DNA of 64,000 nt from Paraspadella gotoi (lineage: Eukaryota; Chaetognatha): assembly GCA_051294375.1 (NCBI GenBank), contig CM119265.1, positions 13,694,124-13,758,123 of the forward strand, given 5' to 3'. A program made the translations under genes and the position numbers. Below are positions 12,193 to 26,512 of the stretch, piece by piece; position 1 is the stretch's first letter; each line of letters opens with the position of its first letter. A model generated the notes under the pieces. It saw only the letters and a list, made by a program, of their open reading frames with translations. It searched no databases and was not told the DNA's origin.

Positions 12193-13267
12193 TACCTTAG
12201 CATTTAAATTTCATCGGCTATAGTCTTTTTGTATCGTGTTTTCTGCATTGGTTTTTTTGTTTTTATTCAAGATTCATTTCTGTTACCATTAGTCGCCAAA
12301 AATCCATAAAAATGTTAGATGGTATAAATTACCATGGATTTTATCTTCGAAAGCAACTTATCAGTAGTTTTGCATTGGCCTCGAGGGAAGTGAACTTTGC
12401 CGGGAGCTTGCTTTTAAAATTAACATTGTAGTGATAACTTATAAATATTTATAAATTAACGTACTATAATATGCATGCGTAATTCATCATATATGAGTTT
12501 ATATTTGTGCCATAATTTGAATAGTGCTTGTCGGAGAAAAAATAATTGCTTTTCGAATTCTTGCATGACTAAAAAGTACAGAAAATTATAATAGGAAGAC
12601 GACACTGCAGCTTGATTCTGAGGACTGCCAAAACTGCTTTTTTTCCTATTTGTAAACTCATTCATTTTAAATTAAAATTATTTTACTTGTTTTCTTTCAA
12701 TATTATGTTCCCGGAATGCTTTATCTATAATTTACAGTGGAACTAGTTTAATTTTTTTTTGCGAGCAACATGTTAAGCCTACTTTAATTATGGTTTTGCT
12801 ATTCACTTTTTCAGAAACCCAATCAGGTCGATTCCATATCACTATTAGAACTAAGCTTCGATTATTCAATTGCTTTTTCCAAATATTGCACAAATCTAAA
12901 AGCCATATTTTAGATATATTTTAAATTTGAATGATATATAAATGTTCGCTAATAAAGTTTATTGTAAAAACAATGAAGTCGCTGTGTAATCAATACTAAA
13001 AATACTATTAATATTTGTTACTGATATGGACATTATTCAAGCTTTGACGCTGTAAATGTGTGATATCCATGTATTGAATTGTTTTAAACAGGACAGGATT
13101 TTGTCGTTTGTGATGGTGAATTGTTTTACTTTGATAGGAATGATCAAAATTTAGAGGATAGATACTATAACTGTAACATTAGGTCATATAGATACAAAGA
13201 AGAATTATTCTGAATTTAATATTTTTTTCTCCCATCGATCTCAAAATAGTGGCTATTTTGCAAGTAC
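12193..13267. other. AT-rich intergenic region, nothing recognised
   Basis: About 1.1 kb of AT-rich sequence with no supported exon, RNA gene or repeat array. Open frames are short and composition-driven. Confidence 0.5.
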
Positions 13268-13810
13268 GTATTAGTATCAAGTATCGATGTTCTCCCCACG
13301 ATTTGTCTCCCGATTCGAAGCTCCCTCTGTGGCCTCTCTGGCTCAACTCTATAGACCCATCTTGATCAAAGGGCGGCAGCAGTAGCCTCGCCGGGAACTT
13401 CGCTGTCGAGGAGGAAGAGCAAGGAAAACAGAGATAGACAGAACTTAATGATAAGAATTATGATGGCCGATGAACGGAAACCTTACAAGATTCGTCAGAG
13501 CTCCCATCGAGAGCCTCTGCTACTTCCGGTGTCGTGACGTCAATTTCTTTTCGTCGAGCGAGTTTTATCCGAGTTTGTCTCCTGAGGTGGAAACTTGTTC
13601 ATGTCGGTCTACTTTGATTTTTCGTGCTCAATCAGTAAATGCCAACTCCTGGCCGACTCTGTATGTGTTGAACGGGCGCCGCCGTGGGAAGATGATGGCG
13701 GCGTCGTCGTGTATTGCGACATGGAAGAGCGTCTTCTGTTTCTCTTCTCTATCAGCCTTCAGCGGTACCGCTTCGAGTTTGTTTTGAATCGTACTTTGTG
13801 ACGCCGTCAC
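13268..13810 (+). other. GC-richer islet with possible small exon
   Basis: Base composition rises sharply compared with both flanks. A frame starting after the acceptor-like 'cgtgctcaatcag' (exon from 13636, TGA at 13799-13801) reads plausibly (for example 'WEDDGGVVVYCDMEERLL'). An overlapping frame of 105 codons (13470-13787) is also open, so GC content alone may explain the openness. No family recognised. It could be a terminal exon, a regulatory island or neither. Confidence 0.2.
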
Positions 13811-14187
13811 GTGTTTTCACACGCTCTGGAGCATCCAAGCTGATTCATCAGTGAAATAAAATTTTTGGATGCCCCTAAATGTGTACGCATAAAGACGAAA
13901 TAATAAAACAATGGAACATTATGTATTGGATTTTAGCTTCATTGCATAATTAACTTGGAATTGAATACAACGAACCGCAATGTTTTTACTCTCGCAACTG
14001 CCCAACCAAATCTTGATACTCGAATGATTCCCGTGACAGTTCATGAATGACCCACTTATAAATGAAATCATTATTATTATTTACATTTAGTAAGAAAGAT
14101 CTGATTGTTTTAAATTGATTGGCTGTGAGGCTTTGGGTCATTTGTATACTGACAAACTGGGAATATCAGATGAATGAAACGCGTTAG

Positions 14188-14439
14188 TCTCACCCTAAAA
14201 TTTTTCACACATCTATGTGTTACTACTCATTTTGCGTCGATACTTCGGAACTCGTGATTCGGCCACGCTCTCTCTCTGGATATAGCTTCATTTCCAATGA
14301 CAACCTGACTGAACAACTATCATGGGGGCCCATCAGACAAAAACTTCTGTTTCAACTGATAAACTCGCTGCAATCGGCAAAACAAGAAAAAAAGGAGGAA
14401 AAGATCCTACCCCACCAACTGTTTTCACGGAAAATGCCG
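14188..14439 (+). CDS. Candidate exon of an unrecognised gene
   Basis: Open from an AG at 14186-14187 (first ATG 14215) to a good donor, ATGCCG|GTGAGT, after 14439; 84 codons, phase 0 at both ends. The translation is balanced, with an amphipathic part ('WGPIRQKLLFQLINSLQ') followed by a Lys/Glu run. I do not recognise a domain. It could be an internal exon or, from ATG 14215, a first exon. A short continuation is possible at about 14665-14720, where an acceptor 'tttgtag' opens a frame ending in TGA. The evidence is frame plus donor only. Confidence 0.35.
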
Positions 14440-14739
14440 GTGAGTTTGCCAAATGATTCTTCCACTAAGCTGTCACACAGGATTTATATTTTAATAACAT
14501 AATAGAGACGGTTTTTTTACATTTTTTCAAAAGCAAGGTTTTTCAATTTTGATGTGTTATTATTGTGAAGACAATGTTTTAATTTTGAGAGGATAGATGT
14601 GTCTCCAATCGAGAAGAACATTTTGAAAATTTTTCGTTTTACTTTCAGAATTTATATTTGTAGGAAAATTTATGTTATGGAAGGCGCAGAAATAAACCGA
14701 CGCGATTAACAAATTGAACATCTAAGATTATAAAGAATG

Positions 14740-17700
14740 CTTAAGTTACAAACGCCACCATAATGCCAATGGTGCTTGTGCTGATCCCGAAGACGACTAT
14801 TCCAAGTATTCATGAAAGATACAGATCATATATAAGGGAAAGACAATTTCGAGCATGTAAATAATATTCTATTCTATATTCTATAATATTCTATATGATC
14901 TAGGTGCCGGACGTTTTTCGGAAGACCGAGGGAACCCGGAAGTTTTTTTTTTCTAATCTTTGGTCAGGCTTTTTTTCATGAGTCTGTGAAACATGTTGAA
15001 AGAATGTCGTCGAAGCCGACGAAGGGCTTGTTTGACAATTCCCGTTGCTCGACTGGCAGAGAATTTACTTTACATTAATTTCGCTAATTAAATAATTCGA
15101 CGGGGGATTGATGACGCGTCCTACCGCGGCTCTTGGTTTAACTTTAAGTACGCTATCCAAGTTTCCCGCACATTCGATTTTTTTTATTTTGGATTTTTGA
15201 CATCCACATCTTTTTCGGCGTTGAACTTGAAATTGGGAGAGATAACCGCAGTCAGATAGGTACCCTGTACGCCTAATCACCAACAGGCTGTATGACTCAT
15301 TGAATCTTTTACTGATTCAATTACTGTTATTAGTGTTATTACATTGGACAGACAGCTGAGCGCATTATCGGCTTTGGGTGAAAAACAGAGATAGAAATGT
15401 TTTACTTGATGTCTTTGAAACGTTTGTTTGTAGTTTCGCGACGCCGATGCCTACATTAAGGAATTCTGAAAACTCACGTATCGTATTGTTTGTAAACGTT
15501 ATTTTAATTTCTGTCTCCATTCCTAACGGGGTCATGTATTTTTAGTTTCGCTATAAGTATATAACTCTATAAGTCATTAAAATTATTTTTAAAATTTACT
15601 ATTTTATATTATTATTACTACAAATATAATATATTTTACTATTCTGTTCCCGAGACAATATGAACAAAATATTTTTTGTACTAATTAATCATACTATCTC
15701 GCACCTAAATATCCTTGTTCGATCATTCAAATAAATCTTTTGTTCTTGAATGCTTCACTCTAGTGTATAAGTCATAAAAATACGGGCAAAGAAAGTTTTT
15801 TAGTCATGTCATGTAATATATGATCAAAGGAAAATACACGTAAAAATAAAGTCACTGCGGCGCAACACATTAGAATTACTGTTCTTGTTTTTTAAGTTCA
15901 AACGACCCTGAAACCTGACCGGTTTGTTTTTTTACCTCAAAGGCACAAGCGTGTTGTTTGTCAATGGATTTGGCTGGAGAATGGTCTGGTTTCTTATGGA
16001 AGATAATCACGATTTTGAGTTGCATTATAAGCCATTATATGCTATGTGAAATTGGTACATTGGTACAACCAATATAAAAATTAGCTTATTTATTAAATAA
16101 ATGGAGATCTTGACTTTGATGGGTTAATATATAATAAGTTAATATACAAAATTTTTTCTTTATCAAGTACGCTTAAATTTTGAAAAATTGAACAAAATTG
16201 TTAGGATGTTTTATATAAGTATATATGTTATTCGAAGCACCCTTACCTAATGGCATTAGGCTCTGGAAATTTTTTTAATTCTATTTTTTGTGCTACATTG
16301 ATTCAATCATTGTGGAGACATCCCTCAACCTCTCTATTCTGTAGACATGGTTCTTTTCCCATCCAAACAGAGCGACACAACTCTCTCTCGAATTTGCATT
16401 TAATCGTCCCGCGACATTTCCAATGGTTGACGACAGCCGTTTTAATCACAATGATAGGTTGACGAGGAACTATGGGTTTGACGAGAGTCGTTTTAATCGC
16501 AATGATTATCGGACCGAAGTCGGGGGTTAGTGGTGTTTGGTTTGTGGGCCTTTGGAAAGGTGGACGTCAGGGCGATGATGGGGCGTGAGTGTTGCGACGG
16601 GGGGCGTGGAGGTGATGGAGACGAGGCTTCTGTTTGAACCCCGGGGATTCTCGATGGGGGAGAGTGGGGACCCTTGGTCTACACCGCATCGGCATTGTCC
16701 ATCCGCGCATAAATCGCATTTTTTTATGACGGCACTAAAACAAGATCGCGCAACTGACTTTGAGTCTTATATCGCCGGAGAGTTTTTTTCCTTAGAACTC
16801 GAGAAAGGCGAGTGGGGGGTGGGGGGTGGAGATTTTAACGAGGAATCTATGAAACGTGGGGAATAAGGGGTAGAAAAAGAAGGAAGAAAAATTGACGAAT
16901 TAATCGCGAGCTGTTGAGGGCTGATATTTTGAAGGCATTTAAACGGAAACGATTTGCTCATGAGGGAGATTCTCAAACGAGTTTTTCAATTTAACTCCTT
17001 AGTTTTATGAGACAAATGACATCTTTATTTCTTGAACTCTTAACGTTTTAATGTACTTGTGACAACCGCTCATTCGTCAGGTCGCAATGCTCGAGAACTA
17101 ACGCATGCCTGGATAGCGTCGTATTCCCCAGATTCTTTCGTCTCGACATATCTATGCCATCTTGAAATAGGTGGCATATATTAACATTGGACATATCAAC
17201 CTCAACAATTCAAATGTTTTTATTTTACTATTATTATAACAATTGTTTTGTCTATTCTAGTCCAAAACCTTATGCTTTGTAACTAATGTCGTTTACGTCT
17301 TTACAATAGATCGTCTAGTAACTCAATGACAGTCACAAGTCTTTGTGCGGGTAAGTCTTTGTACGAATAAGAGCCCAACTATACTAGGATGAAATCGATT
17401 TGATTCTTATTGAGAGGAGAAAAAGATAGTAAGGAAATAACGAAAGAAAAGAGCGAACCAAGACGACAATAAAATGTCTCATAATGTTGTTATGGGACGC
17501 GTCGGTTTTGGATATCGCAAACGCCGACAAAACGCTGACGCCTTATAGATATATAGGTATAGATAAAAGGCGACAAAAGCAAGAAAAAATTTTACCCGGA
17601 CAAAATATTAAAGCATACGTAATACTTATAGAGTGGAGGTCTCGAAAATAAAAAAATTGAGTGACTGAACAAGGATAATTGGACGCTAAAATTTAGCCTT

Positions 17701-18558
17701 CATTTTGGGAGGGGGAGGTCAGTGTTGTCTTCTGGAAATAGATGGACAGATTGTAGTCTAACCTTGTGTTGTATAGATGCTCCAAGTTTTCTAATACATC
17801 ATTCCTGTTAGAAAGTCATTAAAAAAAATTTTAATATCTAAGAGGCTGAACAGAAAGGGGTGGGAATGGATAATTTTTTGAGGGGAGACCAAAGTTAAAT
17901 ATGGTTTTTTTTACAAATAGGGATAAGACTACCATGTAGAATCGTATGTTCTGATAGGGATACATACTATTTGTGGAACAGAAACATAAAATACAAAATA
18001 TTAAGTCATTAAAACATTATATAACATAATTCTTTTTGTTTTTATTTTGTTCTAAAAATTCATTTTGAAATTTTATGATTTTATAAGGATATTACTACAG
18101 AGAAAATAGAATTTGCTATATTGTTATGCTAAAAAAATTTAAAGTATTTAAATTTTTTAAATTATATATACAAAGGCAGCAAAAAATGTTCAATCGCTCA
18201 ATCTTTTCATCGCTCCACATTAATACGTAAGTTTAAGCCTTGAGGTTGGGGAGAAAAAGATTTTGGCAAACGGTCAATGCTAGCATAAAAAATCACTCAA
18301 AATAAAAACATAAAGACAAACTAATCAATCGACAAAACGAAAGAAATTTTCTGCAGAGGCGATCTTTACCTCTCAAAGCTTTAGAATTTTTAAGCAAATT
18401 GATGGAAATGAATGAACCACATAAAGTGTTTTATTGTCAGAAATTTGTTATTAAAATATTATTAAAATTATAAATTGGTTAGTGAAATTATTAGTCGGAC
18501 TAACTTGAACCATCCCATCAAATCGGGAAATGAGGGAAACGTTTGTTTGGGACGTGAT

Positions 18559-18560
<2 letters not shown>
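14740..18560. other. Intergenic or intronic DNA without a supported gene
   Basis: Mostly AT-rich. Notable content: the tandem 'tattcta' cluster near 14865-14900; an imperfect 30-bp direct repeat ('cgttttaatc[a/g]caatgat') at 16427-16457 and 16479-16508; a G-rich run near 16811-16832 that could form a quadruplex; and a short segment at about 16050-16105 related to 7300-7350. Open frames of 60-95 codons here show no domain or splice context. Confidence 0.45.

Positions 18561-18639
<79 letters not shown>
18561..18639. repeat. (CT)n microsatellite, about 79 bp
   Basis: Uninterrupted CT repeat between 'gacgtgatgg' and 'ccacgccac'. The frames crossing it are poly-(Ser-Leu) or poly-(Arg-Glu) artefacts. 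Confidence 0.98.
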
Positions 18640-18641
<2 letters not shown>

Positions 18642-21600
18642 CGCCACAAAACGATCGTAAAGTTGCTCCTTCTCCGATATCCAAGCCTGGATCGTCAGGG
18701 GAAAGCCTACGATTCTATCGAGCGCTGGCCCCGTTGTATTCTAGTTTCCAAATGCATTTTTCTTCACTCACCTTTTTTCACTTCCTACTATTTTCTCTCT
18801 TAACTAAATATCAGTTTTTTTATTTCGAAAAAAAGTTTTCACACCTTCCTTTTGCATTTTGTTATTTTTGTTAACTCAGTCATTTTAGCTTTACTTTAAA
18901 TGAACCCTGTTTCAAATAATTATAATAACTGATAAAAAGTACTTATTTGACTTTGTAAATTAGTAATAGAAAATCCAATAACATGTTCAGGATTTCATAT
19001 CATCTAATTTTTTAAAAACTTTTTTGTCGACCTATCAATTCAAAATTCATTTAGCTTCTATACATTTAATCATTTTCTTTTTTACTATTTTTCCATGACT
19101 TTTTCCCGTCCCTTTACTACTTGAAAGGCATTGAAAGGCTCGCCAGTTGCAAAGCATCTCTCTCCTATTTTTCCAATAGACTAGGTGTTGTTAACATGCT
19201 TCCGTTGAATTAACTTTTGATGGCCCACGATCAAAATCTTTGATTTTCAATTAATTGGATCACTACTACTATACAAATTCTAAATTGACGGAGATTCACC
19301 GTGAAACTAGAAGATGCTCCTCATTCCTCATCCCACCTTCTGCTTTATTATGATAACTAGATTCTATAAAAAGAATTTTTTACGACGGGGAAAGGCGAAT
19401 TCTAGATGTATGACCCGAGCGACCGCGGGACGGGGGATATGACGATGAGGAAAACGACAATGACCGATCTACCCTGATCCCAAGGCGATTAAGCTCATTT
19501 TTACGATAATTTCCTTTCGATATACACAATAATGACCGGAGAATGATATTTTCTAATTCAAGTTAAGAAAAACGTATTTCAATTTTAGCATTTTTTTAGG
19601 GCAACTCGTGCTTCCCAAATTGTTTTTAAAAGAATAATTATTATTTAATTCACTTTCTGCGCTTCAGATTATCATTGTGAGAATGTATAAAATACTTCAT
19701 TACTTAGGCATTTCCATCTGGAATGATGTTATTTGACAAAAATATTTGGAATGGGGCAACTTCTCAGAAAAACAAACTTTTTATGCCTTTAGTTTCCATC
19801 TCTATAACATTCGTCCAAAGTCAATTATTTCGACTGCTCTATGTAAATTATAGTTTTCTCAAACTACCCTCAACTCAACTTTCATGTCTTTAAAACAAAG
19901 TCCTCATCTTTGAAATATTTCAACTATTGAGATAAAAACGCATATATCTCTGTGAAGTTTCCTTCTTATATTTTTAATTACGATAGGCTCGCCTCGCATA
20001 CCTACCCGCAATTATCGCTATCATAATTATCATTTAATCCCTAATCCTAAGCTCTTTTTGATTTTCCTCATACCCCCTCAACTCTCCCTTATACCCTGCC
20101 ACCATTACCCCCGAAGTTCTGTCATTTGGAAAGTTTATTCTAGCTTTGGTCTTTGGGGAGCCATACGGGGTTGAAAGTGTCCTAAATCTGGGCCCTCATG
20201 ATGATTGCAGCCAAAATCGCTGGGAATCATAACTCGAGCTTACGGGATAATGACGACGATAAGTTTTAAAAAGAGTTGAAGTAAGTCTAAAGTTATACTT
20301 GGCAGTTATAGCGTATACGGTATTCAAAATACTATTCTTATTATGTAAGATTATTATCAATATCATTAGGGCGTTTCGACATTTGGTTATCATAGCCCTT
20401 TTCTCCATTCTTTAGATTTTTTAAGTTAAGGATTTAATAACGCCTGAATTATTACGTCGAATACTAATCAAAACAGCTATCCGACAACAAAAATACAAAT
20501 ACTAGTCCAAAAAATGTATTTTACGTTCGAATCGACAATTGAAGATTCTTCGTCGTCGTTTCTACGAATACGGAACAGACATCCTGACATCTGGGTTGGC
20601 CTGGCGGGATAAGGCGAAAATCTGGTGAGAGCTTAAATCAAAACACTGAAAAATAGCAAACTGATATTAAGCCGAAAAAAATTACGCTAGAATCAAAATT
20701 ATAATTTTTGTATATATATGGTCAAAGTCATGGAAAATAAAACTTATTTGTCTATGAGTTCTCATACAATTCAACTTTTTTGTCATTTTACATTTTATAT
20801 ACACACACCGATAACTTTTTAAACAATCTGTGGCAAAATTTATCTTCTCTGGTTTTTCTAATCATTTAATCTTCTTAAACATTTCAAGAAACGTAATTTA
20901 ATAATACAAGATGGATCGATTTTCTTGATCTTTCGTAATAAAGTAGCTTATACCAGGACTCTCCCGATATCATAAGTGCTTGATTGCGTGCGTCATGCAC
21001 TACTTTCCCGCGAACCAAAAAAGAACCGGTTTTATACCAACTCCACTTATCTTATTCCGGTCGAAAAGAAAGAAAGAAACCGAAGTCGTAAGAACGAATT
21101 AAAGGAAAATGTAGAAAAGAACGGAAGCAAAAAAAATTAAACGGTACGGAAGAAAAGAAAGAAAAAAAGACTAAAAAATAAAGATAAAAACCAAAAAGAA
21201 AGAAGAAAGAAAGAAAGAACTAACCAACCAACCAATCAACCAATCAACTCGTTTAATAAAACTTTATATTTAAATTATTTCAGTAATTTTGTTTAGTTTG
21301 CTGCTTTATTTTAGGATGACAAAATCTGTCGAAAAAATAATTGGCTTTTTCATGATAATCATGTAGTGAAAGGATTTTCGTTTCGTTGCGTTTTTAAATT
21401 GAAAGAGAAAACAAAGTTTGTTTTTGTTTACTAACAACGAAGTTTATTTCTTTAAATGGACATGTTTCGACACTTTTTCTTTTTCTTCTTCATCAGCGCA
21501 ATGTGAATTTAAAAATTTTTGCCAAACATTATGATAAAGGGAGAGAGAGAGAGGGGGGGGAAGAAAGCGTCCAACAAAGAATTGAGTAAAGGATAGTGTT

Positions 21601-22204
21601 GAGGGTGAGGACAGCTGAAGTTAAGGACAGGAGAGACAGAGAGAGAGAGTGAAGAGAAACTAAGTAAGGTCATTTGAGGGTAAGTAGGGAGCAATGTTTG
21701 GAGAAAGCAATACATTTAGGCAATGTACAACAATAGTGAATGGAAAAGCTAAAATAACGAAATCAAATTTAAAATTAAGTATAAATTGTAAACAAAAACA
21801 AACTTTTTCTCTCTCAATTAATAATCATAATAATAATCATAATTTGTTCGTCGTCCCTAAGCTGCTTTCCCGTTAAAAGAATCCCGTTAATCATTTTTCA
21901 AGGCCCAGTTACACACTTTAAGGCGTTCGACGTCTCACATTAACGAATTTTTATCCGCCTGTTACGAATATTTTTTCGGGTCGAGCCCGGAGTTTCCGTT
22001 TTACAGTCTCGACCTTCGGGGTTTCTCGCTTTCGTCGAAATTCCGCTGCTCTGAAGCCAGATATCATAGAATATAATAAGTGCGTGAAAATATAGACGCT
22101 CGAGGAATCAGCACGAACTGTTGTGATGTACGTGATGTTGTGTGGACTAATTACTGATTATGATTATGGCGTTTCTAAATTTAAGTATTTTAATTTTTTT
22201 TAAG
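18640..22204. other. AT-rich region with weak exon-like islet near 20.55 kb
   Basis: No gene supported. A purine-rich stretch of GAAA-type repeats followed by (CCAA)n lies at about 21063-21245. At about 20550-20628 a GC-richer islet is open in one frame ('YEYGTDILTSGLAW') up to a donor, ATCTG|GTGAGA, but it lacks a convincing acceptor. Confidence 0.4.
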
Positions 22205-22366
22205 CTGATGATCCCGACCTTTCAAGAGAAGATAGTCCTTCCCACCGAGCGGTTTCAACCTCTGTCGGCCCTCGCCTTTCGTTTTCCATGCCTTCTTCAA
22301 TCACTTTTTATCCTCCTAATTCCATCCCATCCCGATCGCCTTCCTCTCTTCGCCGAATCCCTCTCG
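22205..22366 (+). CDS. Candidate Ser/Pro-rich internal exon
   Basis: A T-rich tract ending TTTTTTTTAAG at 22204 precedes 162 nt that are open in one frame and end at CTCG|GTGATT (two leading bases, 53 codons, one trailing base). The translation is Ser/Pro/Arg-rich ('DDPDLSREDSPSHRAVS', 'SIPSRSPSSLRRIPL'), like the disordered linkers of cytoskeletal adaptors. It lies on the same strand as, and 6.9 kb upstream of, the PHLDB-like exon, so it might be one of that gene's 5' exons; this is inference. A possible next exon with matching phase is 25319-25402. Confidence 0.35.
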
Positions 22367-23312
22367 GTGATTGATTGACGCGATTATGACTCCGTGCACA
22401 ATGGTCTTTGTCTTCGACCACTTTATCCAAATACGAAGCCTAAACTTTTCTTTTTCTTCGCGAATTTTTCTCTCATCGAGAAAGGTTTTCCTCCCACTAA
22501 CCTCTTTCTCGGTTTCCCATTCACCCTGCTTCATCTTTTTTTTTTTTTCTTTCTCCCCTCCAATCCCCATATTTTGTTACTCCAATACTCGGTTATATTT
22601 TAACTTTATGCAGTCTAAATAGTTGTCAGTATCCTACGTTGTCTTCCCTTTTTATTTTGCTTTTAAAATAAATAAATAATAAATTTAAGGCTTTTTGAAG
22701 AGCAAATTCCGATTTTACTGAATGTAAATTCGCATTCTTTTCCCATATCAGTGAAAACAATAGCGATATCACCATTTGTGTCTCGATGCAGATGGAGAGA
22801 CCATATGTTAGGACAAAAACAGAGACAGAAAGACAGAAAGAAAGGATTAGAAGCTAGCATTGACCAAGGGGTAGGGCTGGGATTATCGTCAGCCCAGGTG
22901 GAATGCGATCGAAAAAAAGCCTGATTCGATTTTGTTTTAAATGTTTCCATTCAAAATGACAATCACTAATAGCATTAGGGTAATTATAGCATAATCAAAC
23001 TCCCAATTTTCCTTTTTCTATTCAGAATACTCCGCGACAAAAATAAAGCCTGTATTCTAAAAAAAAGCCTTGGTAAAATATTTACCATTAAAACTGTTAT
23101 CGATTCTTTTCTTTTAGTCGGAGAGGCAACAAAGCCGTGGACTGATAGGTTATTGATTAGAAGGACCTAATAAGCGCGAGTCGGAGTTATTTTTAATGAA
23201 ACGGTTAATCGGTGATTTCTGACATTCTTAATAACCAACTAACCGCCATTGCGATTTTCCACGCAGAAATCATAACGATTCCTGCGAAAAGTTTATAAAA
23301 ATAGGCTTTTTG

Positions 23313-23321
23313 CCCTCTTCT

Positions 23322-23387
<66 letters not shown>

Positions 23388-23392
23388 TTCTT
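23313..23392. repeat. (CT)n microsatellite
   Basis: About 80 bp of CT repeat with single TTC interruptions at both ends. Frames across it are Arg-Glu artefacts on the minus strand. Confidence 0.97.
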
Positions 23393-25318
23393 TCTTCCCC
23401 ACTGATTCCCCATAACTCACCGTCTAAGCTTTCACTCATCTTATGTGAAATCTCCAAGTCCAAGAGAGAAATACATTCCAATTTAATTATGAATCTTAAT
23501 AACGTAGAAAGAGAACGAGAGAGAGAGAGAGAGGGCCCTATTCGTTTTCGTTTTCAATTAAAATTTCCTCCGCTCCGAAGCTTCGTTTTAAATCAAGAAA
23601 TGGCGAATGCTATTTTTCGCATTTTTTTCCAATTTTCAGCTTAATTTTCTTTCCCTTTTATTTTCGAAGTTCTACTTCTATTCAATTTTCTGCTCCTAAT
23701 GTTATTCTGTTTACCTTTTACTTAAACATATAATTTAATTATTCAAGATTACGTCTGCGTAAAATGGTACATAAAATCCTGGATTTGAAATTTTTCTCTT
23801 TTTTCTCACCGTTTGTTTTAAAACCTTTTTTTTTTACCCTAATCGGTTAAATGATATAAGAAAACTATTTTTAGGTAAGATATAAAGGTTCCTATATATT
23901 CACCGCCGAAGCCGCGACTAAAAATGTTCTTTATAATTGAAGCCAAATTAAAAAATGAAAAATTGGTAGGACGGGCGATTATTTTTGGGTATCCCCCGGT
24001 CGAGAAGGAGAAGAATAAATTGCTTTTTGTTTTGAGACGGAGGACAGAGGGAGAGAGCAAGCGTTTTTCTTTGAGAGAGAATGATTTATTTACCACATTT
24101 GGAGTTTTCTTTGAAAACTACCCTCGCGTGATTCTGACTTCATATTGCGACGAGCTCACGTCGATTTTTGAACTTTTGTCCCACTTTGTCTTGATTGAAT
24201 TGATAGAATTTAGATTAAGGCCCATAACACTAGTCAAATGTAAACTGAATATAAGATTTTTATCATCTAGAAATTAATTGACACATAATTTAACTTTTAT
24301 GCAAAGTAGTGAATGACCTTTTTTGAAATATTAAGTCTTTAATAATTTACTTTTAAAATTGTTACTTATTCAACTTTAAATATCAATAATCGTACTTTGG
24401 TTTAACATATCCTTTATTGGCATTGAAAATTTTTGGGAAAAAGGTCAATTCGATTTCGCATGAATGTTTCGAAGAACACCTAGCCTGACCCTTTTTTGGC
24501 CATTTTGGCCTTACGCCCAAAGGCCTGTTTTCTATCGAGTTTGTAAATATTCCGCATGCTACGTTACTAGAAATAAAAACAAAACAAACAGCGAAGCAAA
24601 CAAGATTGTGGGAGTTCCTTGCCTTTTATTGAGGGTGGACTGATATTTATGTTTAAACACATCGATGCGTTCTTCGCTAGTTTTGGGGCTCTGCATTCTC
24701 AATTTACAGAATGAAGAGCTTTGTAACAAGACCTTTACTTCTGGTCGGTTACAATGGTGTTTTTTTTCTTTTTTTAACGCCCGACTCGACCTTTTCACAC
24801 TTTTGAGCAAAAACAATGAGGCCTTGAACTCCTGACCAGTACGCAGAGTATTCCTTTCTAAAGATATTGACGCTATTGAAAAGGGGGGGGGAGAGCGAAC
24901 AAACACTTTCAAAGCACATCCGTATCTTTATTTCTTATTTATCCTAGATAATTTTTATTTTGTTATTTTCTCATGGGTACACTAGCTAGACCTAAAAAAT
25001 TAAAATGTTCGTAATTATGTGTTTTATGAATGTGATTTGTGTTTGTCCATTTGCTTTACGATTTGAGCCAGTTCGGATGATTTCTTGGGAATTTTTTCTA
25101 TTTTTAAAATCCGTCGTAGCCGCCCATTTATTTCATTGGTTTCCGAAATAATTCGGGTTGTAGATTCAACGCCTCTCCCACGGATTGACGGAGAGGAAAT
25201 TGGAAAAATAAGATTGGGGTTCAATACAATTCGAGGTTTTTTTTTATTACCCCGAACGAAATTTCTTTATATTTTTTTTTGTATTTCTTCTCCGACGACA
25301 TCGATCGATCCGAGAGGA
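23393..25318. other. Non-coding region, nothing supported
   Basis: AT-rich with short mixed-composition stretches. Frames of 85-117 codons on both strands overlap one another and have no domain, splice context or family resemblance. I see no RNA gene. Confidence 0.4.
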
Positions 25319-25402
25319 TTACCATTGTCCCCGTCCTCACCCGAGCGGCCCCCAAACAATGGGGATAGAATGTTTATTGTGCATATCGGCCAACTTCCTG
25401 GG
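25319..25402 (+). CDS. Candidate exon, Pro/Ser-rich
   Basis: Starts after CCGAGAG with a long pyrimidine tract about 40 bases upstream and ends at CCTGG|GTAATT. It translates to about 28 residues ('LPLSPSSPERPPNNGDR', then 'MFIVHIGQLPG'). Its entry phase matches the exit phase of the 22205-22366 candidate. An overlapping frame (25359-25574, 71 codons) is also open, so the call is weak. Confidence 0.22.
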
Positions 25403-26423
25403 TAATTCGTCTTGTCCTTACAATGCTTTCTGCACGGATGGTGAACTAAGGGCGATGACGTTTTTCGAGGGTCCGGCGAGGTTGTTTGACAGTTGGATGG
25501 TGACGGTTCAAGCTGTTGTAGGTTCTAGAAGTTATGACAAAAAAAATTTTTCAACTCATATCTATGGTATTTAATTTTAACTTTATGCGACTTTAGGATT
25601 TTTTCCGGTTCTAAGGAAGAATCTTAAAGAGACTGAATGATAGCGATAGTGACTACCTTGTCATTAAGGGATTTCCTCGCCGAAGAGGGAGTGGGGCCTG
25701 CGGTATTGGGGGTTAAGGACCCCCTGAGGTGAACTCATCAGATCGCTTCGTTTTTTCTTCGGCTTCTTTGTGTAAAAAGGCTTCTCTCGTCTAGTCGCCT
25801 AGTCGACGTCGTTTTAAAGTCTCTAATGCTCTGTACAGAAACCTAATCATTGAAAATTGTTAAGTATAAATTAAAAATGACAAACGTTTAACGGCGTTAT
25901 ATTTTCGTTCTTCGTTCTCGTCCACGAGAGAACGAGGTTTCCTTTGGAAACCAACCGTGTCGGTTCGAGATTAAATGAACCGGTGTGTAGCGTTAAAGAA
26001 TCTCTCTAGATCCCAAACTCTTTCTGACTCCGAACTGACCATATGCGTCGGTCATCGAATCTCGAGGGTGAGGTTTTTTCTCCTCTTCCTCATCCTCCTC
26101 CTTTTGAGATCGTCTTCGATCTCCGTGAATCGAGTCCAAGTCATTTCTCGCATAAGCAGCGAAGACAGAAGACACCGAAAGAAAGGAAAAAAAAACCGAG
26201 ATAGAGAAAAGAAAGAAAGAAAATATTTTACGCCTAGAAAAAATAATAAAAAAGTCGTCCGCCCCGTCTCATTTTTAAATAACAACAACCTCCAAAAGAG
26301 ATTTTTTTTTCATTAAAAAACATCGAGAACAATATTTATATTAGTCTTTTTTCACTTCTTCCGTCGACATCTCTCTTCAACTTTTCCACGAAGATTAAAT
26401 GAACTGACATAAACAAGAAGTAA

Positions 26424-26512
26424 GGATCGATTCTTGTTGGGGGGAAAAAAATCGATCGGCCGGTTAAGGCGAGGGTTATCTTCGAACCAGAGATCGACGA
26501 CTCCGAGAACAG
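26424..26512 (+). other. Weak exon-like segment with donor
   Basis: Open frame ending 'VIFEPEIDDSENR' at a donor, AACAG|GTATGA (GT at 26513-26514). No good acceptor is visible, so it may be a first exon, part of one, or chance. Confidence 0.18.

Noticed and set aside
25735-25790. Possible U2 snRNA start (atcgcttc...tcggc)
   Set aside because: Agreement ends after the first few bases; the branch-site recognition and Sm regions are absent.
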